NCBI RefSeq assembly: GCF_963576545.1
Contig: NC_083653.1
Span: forward strand, 16,031,358 to 16,095,357
Direction: 5' to 3'
Length of the DNA: 64,000 bases
Source of the DNA: Limanda limanda
Taxonomy: Eukaryota > Chordata > Actinopteri > Pleuronectiformes > Pleuronectidae
Shown here: positions 49,184-62,856 of the stretch, one piece after another
How the letters are laid out: each line of letters opens with the position of its first letter
Numbering within the stretch: position 1 is the first letter of the stretch
Translations under genes and position numbers: made by a program
The notes under the pieces: model-generated
Database searches by the model: none
The model's input: the letters and a program-made list of their open reading frames with translations, nothing else
What the model was told of the DNA's origin: nothing

Positions 49184-51041
49184 ACGGAAACGCCGCAATT
49201 TGAAAATAACAACAATCATAAAGAACCATACAAACATCTGCAGCTCGTAACTGAAGTCTCAGTCCAACCCCAGCACACGTGCCTCTTAAAACTGGAGAAC
49301 AACGGTTATTTTCATCTCTTAGATGTTGGAGTTTTATTTCTTTTCTCTTTCTCTCTGGCTCAACTGGAACCGTTTAGGCGTTTTTTTTAATCAAAGAACG
49401 AAGTCGTTAGAATTTGGCGGTGAAGGCGTCCAGAAAGCCCGTCTTTTCTCTCTGCATTCAACGTCCAGCCAGTGCCAACTAGCATTTAGTGCAGATTTGA
49501 GGAATGTTGTTATATTTCTCTATTTGAGTAATGTCTGTGTTAAAGAATGCACAACACAGATATATATATATATGTACATTATATATGACATTTTATTTAG
49601 TTAATTACCCTATTATGAAAATGTTTCAGTATTTGTGTGTACTCACTGGTGCCAGTCACTATTTTTAAGCCTTTTTGAGCCTTTAATTGGTTGTAATCAC
49701 TCTGTTTTAATTGTGGAGAGAAAGAACCAACTCTAAATCTGGAGTCAGGATATCAAAGCTTTCAGGAAGCATTTTGCACAATGATTCACAATAATACACA
49801 ACCATTGACACAGTATATGACACCATAGACCATTTGTTGGTGGTCTTATATGAATTAGTAACTGTTCATGATTTTATTATAAATAACCATATTTGATGCA
49901 CATAACATGATAATGATAATTGAGTTGACTGTCTGGTTTTCGGGACAGTAAAGGTTTGACCAGGAATCTTGTTTGTCAAACTATTTACCAAAAATTGTAT
50001 GTATTACAATGCAAAGCCAACAGTCCTCTATCTACAATGCAGTAAGTAGAGTAACTTTTGAGGACAATCACAACGTTAAGAGCAAGAAATACAGAATCAT
50101 CTTGAAGTGGTGGTTAATATCCTGACTGTTTAATTTATTCCCTTTTTTTATTTTACATGCTGTTATTCTGCTTCTTGAGCCCACAGGAATCATTAATAGT
50201 TGTGGTGTAAATAAACTTTTTAAATGATCAACTAAATATAATTTATAATAAACAGATATGGATTAAAACTTAAATACATTTATTGGAATGGAAACAAATT
50301 TTCATCACCTAACTTGATGATGACATAGATACTACGGCTGTTAATTACCAGTTTAAGACTTGGTATTTGTTCTGCTAAGAAATTTGCAAAAAAGGAAGAT
50401 GTTACATCGAGTTAACGCAAATGGTAAAACATCCTGGGTTATACATCAGATTCAGATAATGTATTAGTTATTATGAACAATTATATTTCATACAATAATT
50501 TCTGAACATGTCACAGGGTGTGTGCTGTTTCTGTACCACAGAGAAGAGAACAGTCTTTCAAATTTTAAAGTGACAAGTAACTTGCCTAATAGAATATAAC
50601 TTTAAAGTCGGCAAATGGAACTGAACGATTTTCAACAAACGATTTTCTGGACTCAACAAAAACAAAGGTGTGTTTTGAGTTTTAAATGTAATGTACTGGT
50701 CAACCTGTTGATGGTTGATACAGTATTTATATTTGTGTATTGTATGTATTTCAAGTGCCTGTCTGCTTTGAAGTACAAACATCTGTGCGTGTTTGTGTAT
50801 ATATATATGTATATATACTTGTATATCTGCATGAGCACATGCCTGTGTTTGTAGTCATATAGCTGCAGTGATACAGCCTCAGGGCAAAATGTGTTTTTGA
50901 TATAGAGTCTCTTCCTCTCCCGGCATGCCTCTAATACTCTCCTTCTTCCCAGGATAACAGGGTCACAGCATGGAGACCTCAACGACTCCACACCTGGAAT
51001 AACACCACCCAGAATATCCGCTCCGCTCTGCTTGTGAGCTG

Positions 51042-51147
<106 letters not shown>

Positions 51148-52667
51148 AAGAGAGAGGCTTTATGAATGATAGAGAAAAGGAGGTTGTGTGGTGCAGTCAA
51201 ATCATTTGTCTCGCTAATTTCTTTTTCTCTTCCATTATTCTCTCTCTCTTTCTCTTTGACACATACTCAGACACGACTCTGGCCTTTCATGCGAGGGCCT
51301 GCTTTGCAGAAAAGGAAATATGAAACACCCTTAGGCATTTGTCAGCGGTCAGTTGCATTTTCTTGCTTCTTTACTCATGTGCGTGTGTGTCTGTTCAATA
51401 AGCACATTTTACACTCACAAACCCCCGTGCGTCACTCTCCCCCCTGACACAATGCGCTGAGGTCTGATTAATAAAAAGGCGAGTTCTGCGGAAGTATGAC
51501 TGTTTTGATCCATCAGGAAAAGACAGGATGAAAGAGCAGGAGAGAGTGACGGCGGAGCGAGAGAGGGCAGGGTCCACTCTGATCATCCTGGGACCCTACT
51601 GTGAATGGGCCGTTCCCCCAGAGGGAGAGAAAGGGGGGAGAAAGAGAGGGATGAAGTGAGGACACAGCGCGAGTGAGAGAGAAAGAGAATTCATACATCT
51701 ACCACTGTTTGATGCCTGTGGTGTGCCTCTGTAACTATAGCCCTCTTTCTTTAGCTTGTTCTTGCTCTTTCCCTTCCATTTCCAGACCTCCCTCCCTCCC
51801 TCCCTCTTACCCCATCACTCCCTCGTTTTTTTTATATCCCTCTTTTTGCCCTCTTCCTGCTGATCTGTGCCAACCACCATGAAACCACCGCCACATTAGA
51901 GCCTTTAACGGGCACTGCCTGGCATCCTGCTCTGTCCAAACATATTATAGCCTCGTCGCGAGCGCACATGTGTGTATGTGTTTTCTACACTTTCAGAATT
52001 CACAACTATAGGGTTTCACCGTATATTAAGGGCTGGGGGGGATATTTTTCATCCCTACAAAACTGCCACGTGTCATTGCGGCTCCGAATAAACTCCAGAG
52101 ATGTTGACTGCTTCTAACAGGTTGTGAATGGAGAAGGCGGCAAATAAATGGTTTGCATTCACCAACAGAAAAATGAGATTAAAGCTGAAGAATTTACGAG
52201 GAATATGGTTTGGCCTGATATTTATACAGTGGGATAGTGTTATTATTACATTCCTAGTCTACTCTATACTGGTACAGTGTTGAAAAAAATTGTATAAAAG
52301 AATGAGTTTTATCTTTTGCCCCCTCCATCCCTTCCTCATTTATCGATCCACTCCTTCATCGGACAACTATTTATCATACATCTGTGCATCCATTTATCGC
52401 TCATATATTTGGGAAAATTAAGACTTGTTGACTTTATTCTTCCTGTGCACCAGCTGAGAAACTGGCAGTCCTTCACTCAAACCCTCTAATTGCTCCAGAA
52501 CATACACATTTTGACTCGGTCGACTTGTTAGTGCGTTCAGTGTTTAATTGTACTCATCATCAGTTGGCCAACACTCCCAGCCTTTCATCTTTTCACATGG
52601 ACTGACCATCTGAACACACGTCCACGTGAGGATTTTATGATTTGTTAATGAGGCAGTGAGGAAGTCG

Positions 52668-52682
52668 CCCCCCCCCCCCCCC
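52668..52682. repeat. poly(C) tract, 15 bases
   Basis: An uninterrupted C run. Such runs are also frequent sequencing-length errors. Confidence 0.9.
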
Positions 52683-53254
52683 TTCAACTAGAGGAGGATG
52701 CAGCTGGACGGCGCTGATCACACCTGCCGACGTCTCGCCAGGACACCAAGGTGATGCATGTTTGTTTTCATGTTGTTCGATTTATTAGTAATGAGACAAT
52801 TTGAAAGATTTTTACCACATTGTAACAGTGTGGTCGTTTAATAAATAGGTCATCCTTCAATCTGAGAAAGCCTGCTCGCGGTTTGTGTACTTGACGATGA
52901 ACTTTTCAAAACTAATTGGCATATATATCACATGGAATGTATCACTATGTCAAAGATAATAAATCCCTTAATCGTTAATTACAGTCCATGATAAATCGGT
53001 ATTAGCAATGCTTGGCGGATCATAGTTCCCTTCTCTCTTGTCCTTATTTTTATTATTCACAAATCATATCGGGGTTATAATGAGGAATATAAGTTGAATA
53101 GAATAATATGATTTAACAGTGTAACTATGAGAAGAGCAGACCACAGTGTGTATACAACAATGAGAGATACAGAAACATAGTAACAAGGTTCCATCAGTAC
53201 ATCAGTGTGATAAGAACTATTTTGACAGAAACCATCTTTAGGATATTTTTTGGG

Positions 53255-53412
53255 GATTTGTACTATTTAGTTGGTTCATGTTCCATCTACTAACATGGAT
53301 GAGGCAGGATTTTGACCTATACTTCAGCCAGCCACTAGGTGGTGGTGATGATGCTTTGGCTTCACTTATGGTGAGCAGTACTGTTGTCCATCCTTATATA
53401 TGGTCTCTGGTA
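53255..53412 (+). repeat. dispersed percomorph repeat
   Basis: CCATCTACTAACATGGATGA, GGCAGGATTTTGACCTATAC, TCAGCCAGCCACTAGGTGG, TGATGCTTTGGCTTCACTTA and GTCCATCCTTATATATGGTC match, in order, a repeat common in percomorph genomes. It is followed directly by a (CA)n run. Confidence 0.6.
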
Positions 53413-54308
53413 CACACACACACTAACACACACACACACACACAAAAGCCACATCTTTTACAAAAGAATCTGAATGAGACGTTCTTCACCTAAATCTGTC
53501 CTGCCTGCGTGGTGCTGAACGCTCAGCTTCAGAGGTTCCTAGCACCACTGAGCCAAGAAAAAGTCCCTTGGAGAGACGCACACAGATTAGCAGCAGGCAT
53601 TACTGTCAGGGAGTATCAGTGTCCATGTACTTTGACTCTCGGGCTATGTAAACAGCGTTTATGGGATTATTAAAAACACCCCTGTGTTACCGTTGCAGTT
53701 AATGGGAAATGTGACGGTTTGTTTCCCTTTCGTAACGGACAGAGCAGAGGAGGTAATTACAACAGGCAGTCTCTTGGTCTGCACAGGGATGAATGTGTGT
53801 TCACTGGCCCGGGACATTTGGGTGTCGGAGCCTCAGAATATGTGGGACATAAGTGACAAACACACAGAGTATAATCTCTTCCGATGTTCTGTCTTTATAC
53901 TGCCTGTCGTTTTGTCTTTTCATGTCTGTCTTCATCTACCTTATCTCTTCCCTTGGTTTGCTCCAGAGTCAGCTTCATTAATTTGTCCCTTAACAGCTTA
54001 AGTATCATACTGTGTTGACAGAAGAGAAGCAGGGAAACAGATAGTGTAATTGTTTCATAAATCAACGGTGAGCCCTGTAAATACTCACATGGCTGAAGAG
54101 ATCAGTTCATAGATGGACGTACAGATATTCAGGGCTGATACCTGATTTTTTTTTGTGTTGATGTAATACATTATATCAGACTTTCCTTTGAAGCTGGAGC
54201 CAGTCAGATCTATGATTTACAGCCTGAATTATTTACTGTAGTTTACAACCTTAAATGGGTTGTGCTTCTTTTCTGCTGAATTTTAATGTTTTCAACAGCC
54301 TTTCAAAA

Positions 54309-54325
54309 TTTTTTTTTTTTTTTTT
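54309..54325. repeat. poly(T) tract, 17 bases
   Basis: An uninterrupted T run with no recognisable retroelement body next to it. Confidence 0.9.
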
Positions 54326-55936
54326 CTGTGGGTCCTGACAACTCAGCAACAGAGACCAGTAGGTCACTCTGCAACACAACAAGCTCTAATCTGTATGACC
54401 TGGTGAGTGAGAGAGACATTTGTTTTTATTCTTAGTATGATAATGTATCAATTAGTCTTTTATTTGCCTCAACCTTATCCTAACTAGAGTTTATTTGTAT
54501 TTCCCATTATCTTTCCCCCAACCTACCCCACACTACAGAAGGAAAAACCTCATGATCCGGCATTTTGGGAGAAATACTTATTTTATATACAACTTCCCCT
54601 GTCGTCCATGTTTTATTTCTCTCTAGCAAGAATGCGATATGCACATGCATCAGGTTGTACTATTCTGTAGAAATTTGCCATTGGTGTTATCATGTTAACT
54701 AATCTTTCTTCTCCAGATTCATCCAACATCAATGTTGTGTCTGGCAATAAGACTGCATGCTCCTACCAATTGTTTTAATTGGAAAACATTGAAAAACCAA
54801 TATAAATACAATTATTTTCCAGATAAAATCAAAGGATAACAAAGAGAGTGGTCTAAACGGCCTTTTGTCGCTTTGATTAGGAACTTTCTTCCATTTGGCT
54901 TTTAACTGGACCAATTTGCTAAATCCCTCAAGTTTGCTGCACGTGCACAAGATGTTATTTTTTGGAAAGTAACAGGATCCAAAGAAGACAGAGGAGAAGG
55001 AGAGGTGACATGTGAAATGTAGTCGTGCACTATTTGACAGAGGAGTGAAGATGGATTGTTGGAGTGCGCTCACTCGCTCCTTTAGAAGTGGGTCTGATGT
55101 TATCTGCTGATCAGAGCGTCGTGTGGCAGACGGCAGTAGCTGAAGCCGTAACACTGTGAGGTGGTGAGAGGACAGAATCCAGTGAGCAATCAAAACACAG
55201 GGAAAGGGGCGACATGGCCAAGAGAGCAACAAGTCTGTGGACACAGCAAATTTACTCCTAATTGACTATGACAGGGACCCGTTTTTGTCCCGCGGTTTTG
55301 GTTTTGAGAGTGTGAGTGTGTAGACAGTCCGGGAAAAGAGATCATTGTCTTGTGCTGAAAGATGGAGCCTGCGTATGTGTGCGTGCGTGCATGCGTGTTA
55401 ACCTTGGTCACATGTTTGTCCATGAGTTTAAATTTGATATGAACGTTTTCAGTGGTTCTTTTCTCTCCTGTCTTTCTCTGCCATGATGGTAGGGGATTTC
55501 GCAACACACTCGGTGGAGTTATCTTAAGGCAGAGTTTCCATTGTTAAATAGTCTCTTCAGAATTCACCCTGGCTTAAAACTTTGCTTATATTTGCTTCCT
55601 TCCTCTCCTCTTTTTTGTCTTTTGTTTGGCAACAGCTCTCTTAAAGGGCCGAGTAATAAAGCATACGAATTTTAATCAGGCTTTTAAGCAGTCCTTTCTT
55701 TCAAGGATTTTTTTTCTATACCAACCTCAAGCTTTCCCTCTTCATCCCTCTTTCCTCCTGCCCTCGGTTCTACACTGCTTGTTGAATCCACTCCTGCATG
55801 ATGGTCTGAGTTTGATTGGTGTTCATCAGCAAGAATGCATATATACAGAATGTGCCATGTATGTGAATAATGGACAGAGTACGTGTGGTCTGCGTGATTG
55901 GATTTTTCACCTTTTTCTTTTGCATATTGTATTCCT

Positions 55937-56040
<104 letters not shown>

Positions 56041-56289
56041 CCACACGCATTTCTAGCTCTCAGATCTCACTCGCTTTCATCTCTCACTCACTTTATTCTC
56101 ATCTACAGCAAGGAATGTGTTAGTTTCATGTGAAATCAGCTCATATGCCAACAGGCCTGTGATGTGGAAGCCAAAGTATGACGTCTCAATTCAGACGTGA
56201 GCTTGAGACAGATTTAAACAAATAACTGCAAAGAAGTAAATCGCTGCGCAGAGAGGGTGCGGAGGGGAGACAGGGTGGAGGGGAGTCGG

Positions 56290-56640
56290 GGGGGCGTCCG
56301 AGCCTGTCATTGCTTAATAAAAGCTGGCTCGCTTATCCTGGGAAGGGAGGATGGAAGAAGGGGAGACGAGGAAGGGAGGGGCTGAGCGTGGGGTATGTAA
56401 TTTAGGCAGAGGGATTTTTAATGAGGGGAAATCTCCGCAGGTAACTTCCTCTCCTCCCCCTCTCTTCCCTCTCGCCAATCACCCCCCAGTGTGGGGGTAG
56501 AAACCCATCTGGTTGGACTAAACAGCAGATTAGCACATTAGCACCGGAGGACGGGCAGGCAGGCACCACGGGAAAGACCAGAGCTAACATATGACATCGG
56601 TGCACATGGTGTACGACTCATTAAAGGCTGACATAAAAGT
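56290..56640. promoter_or_regulatory. candidate conserved non-coding element in the upstream flank
   Basis: Complex sequence about 14.5 kb upstream of tbx18 with TCATTGCTTAATAAAAGC, GGGTATGTAATTTAGG, TTTTTAATGAGGGG and CAGATTAGCACATTAGC. It is bounded by a long (CA)n tract and AT-rich DNA. The open frames in it are short and unrecognised. Confidence 0.25.
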
Positions 56641-58489
56641 TGCACTAAATTAAAGGCAAACTCCATCTGCCTTCGTTAACAGATGGTAAAAGTTTGACTC
56701 ATTCAGATTGCAGCTTTTGTACTTTGTGCACAAGCATCTGAATGCAGCACACATCTGAGGAGATCTCTTTTGTTTTGATGGGGTGAGATGAGGTTAGTCT
56801 GCTCCGATGATGTTTGGAAATACATCCTTCATCCCTTTGTAATCAAGGTGCATTGGAGTTAGTTTGTGGTGCATATTGAAAAGAAAACACTCAGCAGCGA
56901 TGTGACTTTCCTGAAACAATATCTTAAGGTACTATTCTCAGTTTTCAGGACTATTTTCTCCCATAATATGACTGAAATGTTGCGATTGGGCTGATCTGGC
57001 TCATTTAGTGGATTATTTACTGAGAAATGAACCGTATATATAATGGACTATTAGGGAAAACTACTGCAAAAATCTTTACAAATGGTCAACATTCAGACTG
57101 TAAACTCTCGTCAGGCCCAACGTGTTACATGAATGATCCATCTCCTGAGCCCCATGGTTCACCTCACTACGCTTATTGGCTGTGAACATTGACATGATGG
57201 GAATGTGTAATTTTACCTGTAGATGTAGAACTGGACACAAATTAAAAATGCAATGTTTCAGTGTGTCTTTGCCACTGAAGATGACTCGCTCTCATGTAAT
57301 ACTCAGCAGTACTGGTATTTAAGATGTTCCTCAAGAAGCTGTAGCAACACACACACACCTCTCTACAAAGTAGACCTGAAGCAGAGGATGAAATAATTGA
57401 GAAGAGAGCAGACTTTTGAGAAGTGATGAGAGTAGATGTTCACTGACCACTGACCTCTTACCAGATCTCTTATTCAGATTTTAGACGTGTTTTACACTTG
57501 ATCTTCAGTGCAGCACTGTTCTGTAGTTGTGTACAATAATTCTGCTGTGTCACAATCTAAAAAGATGCTTTTTTTCTCCTTCTCTAATCTTTTATTTTTT
57601 ATCTCCTAATTCACTTTTATAATGAGATGCTATAGAGAACATAGAAAAAGGGTTGGGTTAAACTCAGTAAAGAGGGTGGATGAAGATTGAAGCGTGTCAA
57701 AGGTGTCCAGGTTCGATATTTTTCGGGGCTTCAGTTTTTATGATTCCAAACCTGAGCCGCAAGAAACTACAAAGTTGCCATGCATGACTGGGAGGGGTGC
57801 GTGTTGTAATAAAGCGTATCCCGTTGTGAGGTGTAGAGTTAGTAGCTGCTAAAACAGCCACATCTGAGATCGCAGCTGTGCAGACACATCATCATCTGGG
57901 CTGCTGGTGATAGGCAGGTTCAGAGAAACCAGTCCCACCCTCCACATACCTGCTACCACAGGCTCCATGCTTAGTACATTTCAGACACACATAAAGCCGT
58001 CCTAAAGAAACATTTGATATTAACAACTAGTTAGTTGATTATCTCTGATTTGGTCACATGTTATGACCCACAGAGAATTGCCATGGAACACTTGTGTTCC
58101 CCTCTATTGGTGTCTTTCAGCTCTGTGTTTTGGTTTTATGGTGAGCAACTTTCATATTTTAAATCACCCTCACTACTCTCACAAGTGTTGTTTCCAGATG
58201 CAGGAGGCTGTTGTTCTCACCACAGACTTAGCTACTTGCTGGTGAACATTGCTGCTGAATAGAGTGTCTAAAGAGCCAGCCAGCCATACGCCTCAGAAAT
58301 TGGTGGAGACTAAAACAAAGCAAATAAAAATGAGTTAGATATGACTTCAGGTGAATGTGCATATTCATGAATGCTCGATGTGTAAATAGGTGATTGTCAG
58401 CTCACACATTTGTCACATAGTGCTGTCACTTTCTATTTGAACTTGGTGGAAAAAGTTTGCATCCGATCTGTAATGACCTGGAGCACATT

Positions 58490-58890
58490 CAACAGTTAGA
58501 AGTAGTTTACCTCGTGATGCAGCAGGGGGGGGGGGGGGTGCTCATTACAACACGCCCTCTCGACCTATCATTAAAGTAAGTCAGTAATATTACATTGTTA
58601 TACTACGAAGATTGAGGATACTACAAAGCAACGGTTGTGCCTAATTGCGACACCAAAGCATCAGAAAAGCAGTCTTTGTAGAAGTATCTTCCACACCATA
58701 GATGACCAAGTGATGAAGAAAGGCTGCTTGTTGTCTTCGTACCACGCACCTGTCTTGCTCCTTAATGTAAACAAATATCCGAGCTCCAAGCTTTTCTCCC
58801 AAGTGAGGCAACGGAGGAGGGCCAGATTTAGTTATTTATAGCTCTCCACGTTGCCCTCTACTGGCAATATAAATACAATACCTCTTTTGG
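58490..58890 (+). repeat. probable dispersed repeat with poly(G) tract
   Basis: The end GCTCTCCACGTTGCCCTCTA and CTGGC recalls a frequent fish repeat. The block also includes a 14-base G run at 58525-58538 and a frame of 68 codons with no homology. Moderate to low certainty. Confidence 0.35.
58525..58538. repeat. poly(G) tract, 14 bases
   Basis: An uninterrupted G run inside the probable repeat at 58490-58890. Confidence 0.9.
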
Positions 58891-60940
58891 AAGGTGGATC
58901 AAACACTGCAGGATCATATTCATGCAAATTTATTTTTATGTTGACTTGTGGATCCATTAGAAACTAGCCCATACACGTTTTTGCAGTTCAATCAATCGAA
59001 TCAGATTTTGCAATCATGTTTACTACTTAAAAGCGATGGTGTGGTTTAGCAATGACAAGAAAAAAATGATCATTGGGTGGCTTCTCTTTCAATGAGCTGT
59101 CAGTCTATCATGTTAGCTGTTCACATGCTATCACGGCTAACTGGATGTGAAGCAATACACCCCCACACACACACAAACACACTCACAAATAGAGGTTTGT
59201 CAGAGTACACACACACAGTTGTGCAACAGTTTAATGACCTCATTTTGCCTGACCAAACGAGGTGTGCTATTAACAACATAACACATGCTTAATGAATACA
59301 CACAAACACACACACAGGCAAGTGTGTGCCGTCTCACCACACAAACTATTACCCAGTTAACACAGACACAGTCAAACTCACCTACACCTAAACACACACA
59401 CACTCACATTGCCAGGCCGTTTATACACACCCTAATGAAAGGGAACAGACTTTATTAGCTCTCTTTAATGGCCAACACCCCACATACCTAATCACGTACA
59501 CACACACACAGAGAAACACATGCACATTTTCTTTCAAAACAAAGATATCATAGACATGTGAGCTGAGACTTGGAGCTGGGAGCGCCGTGAATAATTGCCC
59601 ACAATTCCATTTCCTGTTGGTTGAGGTGAAGGAACTCGGTGCCATCCGAGCATCCATCTGGTTTCTGTTTCAGTCCCCGGACCCCTCACTGCTCCACCAG
59701 CACCAGCAGCACTATACCATTACTGCCATTACACCCCACTAATATTCCAACATGATGCATGAGCAGCTTCTCAGACCATGGAAATCAATTTAAAAGGAAC
59801 GCGTAAGGAAAAGAAACATCCTGCGTCCTTAACCCACAGCCGGCAAATCTGAGTCGTCTGACTGCAGTTTATTGATGATAAAAACTTGTTTCAACTTTAA
59901 TACATTTAATAATAAGTGGATTTATTCAATCTCTGTTTCTTATATTACTTTAATTGTGATCATTCGAGCCTTTCTTTTTCTTTCTGATGCAACCCCTCGT
60001 TTTCCCTACAGGAATTGTTTTAGTTCCACCCAATCATGTTTTAGCTTATCTCATCCTCAGGCGGAGTCAGAGGTGCTTGTAGCCAGCTGTCAGCTGGGAC
60101 AGCAGACGGCCTGGAGGAAGGATGGAGAGAGTGTCGAATTCAAGTCCCCACATATTAGATTTAATGTGAACATGCGATTCCAATCACCAAAATAGATGAT
60201 GTGTGCAGATGATGCAGGAAAAAGAAACACATGAATCCCAAATGTAAAAAAAGCTCCACCGACTGGATGAATTTATATGTGGAGAACTTCCACCCGACAT
60301 TAAACCAAGACTCAGAAGTTTATAAATTGCATTCAATATTACTTTTGATTGTTTTTTATTTTCCAGTTTTCACCTATTGCAGAATTGATATGTATCACTT
60401 TCTGTTATTCGCTTCACCAGCAAACACATAACCTCTATTTTAGCATCTTTGCATTGACTCTAAATAGTTTTACCTATTTCTTGTTGAAAAAAGAACTCAG
60501 GTCTTTTGTTTTGAAAATGTATAACTGTAATATATATTTCTGTTAAAAACTCCTATTATACATTTTTGCATTATGCGCTCTTTATTTACCCAGTTTTTTA
60601 TACAAAACCTTTAAAAATAAAAACTACTACTTTGTGTACAATTTATAAAAATAAAACATAACTAATAATTATATGGAAGTGAGGGTTATTTATATTTTTG
60701 TGTGTAATAATGAATAATTTAATGATGATTATATATATTGTACTCTTAAAATAAAGTTACAAAGTGCCTTACAAGACTAATGAGAAAAGATATTTAAAAA
60801 CTGTTTAAATATCAAGCAATCATTAATCAAAAGTAGCCAAAACATAAGAAAGTAAATATATAAATATGAAATAATTTATGTAATCAAATAGAATAGAAGG
60901 TAGAAGAAATACATAGTTTATGTGTATATAAGCATACATT

Positions 60941-60952
60941 TATATGTGTGTG

Positions 60953-60991
<39 letters not shown>
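60941..60991. repeat. (TG)n microsatellite, imperfect
   Basis: A TG run broken by GG and TATA. Confidence 0.93.
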
Positions 60992-62796
60992 GCTGAGAAG
61001 CAACAGGTTTTGCTTTACTGTGCTTTGAAAGACATTTTGTGCCATTTTCTGCACATTATAACTTTTAAACAAAGACTTCTTACTCATGACATGTCCCAGT
61101 TTTGCTAATTAAATTATGAGTTTTTATAGATATGATACATAAGTAATGTGTACTTGTGTGAGTTGTTTGAGTCTTGGGTGTGAGTGCATGGGAATAGTGT
61201 TAACATTGCAAAGTGGTCACGGCATCGCGGCGGGGAGAGTTGGCAGTGCCTTTACTGTCCAAATTAAAGCGGCAGAAATCACCACAACAATTGAGAACAG
61301 ATTTTCACCAAGGTGCCTTAATGACATGTCAACCTTCAAAATACACGCAAACACACAAGTCGAGCTACACACCACACACCACACACCAAAACGCGACACA
61401 CTCACAACTGCTAATGATCTCCTAAGCAAAAGCTTCAGGGCTATCTCATCAGTGAACAGGTTGTAATTCACAACATATCCACTCTAAAGACTCCTACGTG
61501 TGTGTTGGTGTATGTGTATGTACAGTACGTGTGTGTGTGTATGTCTAGTAGGCATCAGAAAACACACACCCGCTGTTCCAGTCTGTTTCCTCCCCATAAA
61601 AACCAACACTTAGCACTTCATTCTCAAGCACTTCTGACAACATTATACAGGTTAGTTTAAGAGAAGAGAGGAAGAAACAAAGCCAGAATAGAGGGAACGG
61701 GGAGGAGGGAGGAGGGAGGGAGGAGAGAAAAAAAAAACGGAAGCCTGGTCACTCAGCTGGGAATATTCAGAGAATTCTTTTTAACGAGTTAAATAAATTC
61801 CCCCACAAATGAGGTGAGGGAAAGAGAGAGGTGGAGGGAGGTAGAGAGCGAGAGAGAAAGAGGGAGGTGAAACTGAAGTGAGTGTTTGGCGTGGTGTTGG
61901 GAATATTTTACAAGCTTGCATTAATGGCTGTTCTTAAAACAGCACTATTAAGAAATGGCTAAAATGTTGTATATCATGGGCGATTATATTCACACACACA
62001 CACACGCACAGGCTCACACGGCTAAATGCTCCCTCATTACACACTCACACAGACACACACAAGCTAAAGCAATTAAATGTGTGCGGGTCCAACACCTTTT
62101 GTGTAAATAGCAGCTTTCTCCTGCCCAAACAAACTGCACCTCTTCTTCTCAAGCATTCACACTATGGCTATTCCCACCATCCTCCTTAAGCTGATTGTGC
62201 AACTGATTACTCAACACAAGTCGTGTTGGTCTTGTTGTAGCTAGGTGTAAGCACATGTAGCCGTGTTCTGGCACCAAATGACCCGATCTATACAGAGCTG
62301 CGTCTGTCGCGTTTTAGAAACGTCATCAACACGCCCACTCGCACATGGTGAATCCACTGGAGGATCTCCTGTTGTAGTACCAGCTCATTCAGAAATTACC
62401 CAGAGTTTTTAGGTCTGGCAGGAGAAACTCTGGATAGTGTCAGGAGATTATCCGGAGTTATCTGCACTGCATGTCTTAAAGCAACTTACTCTTGGTTCAC
62501 TGTCACCACACATAACAGGACCAGTGTGCTACCGAAATCGGCAACACCTCCCAGTTATTTCCCGATTCACTTACTTCTCAAAATGCTCCATTTAACTGGC
62601 AGAGGGACGGGATCTGATTGTATTTTAAGTTACAATCCATGAATCATGCGTTTATAGGAACGGAGGGTTTGGAAATATTAAGACATCAGACGGTATGGAG
62701 CTGAATATTTTCTTTGTTATTCTAGGCGCCAGGGTTTGCTCCTGGAGGAAGTGGCAGGCATTGTGGTCAGTCATTGAGTACAGTATGGAAAAGACC

Positions 62797-62799
<3 letters not shown>

Positions 62800-62854
<55 letters not shown>
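62800..62854. repeat. (GT)n microsatellite
   Basis: About 27 perfect units. Confidence 0.96.

Positions 62855-62856
<2 letters not shown>

Noticed and set aside
54729..55244. A 171-codon minus-strand frame
   Set aside because: It starts at GTG, has no recognisable domain and lies in intergenic DNA.
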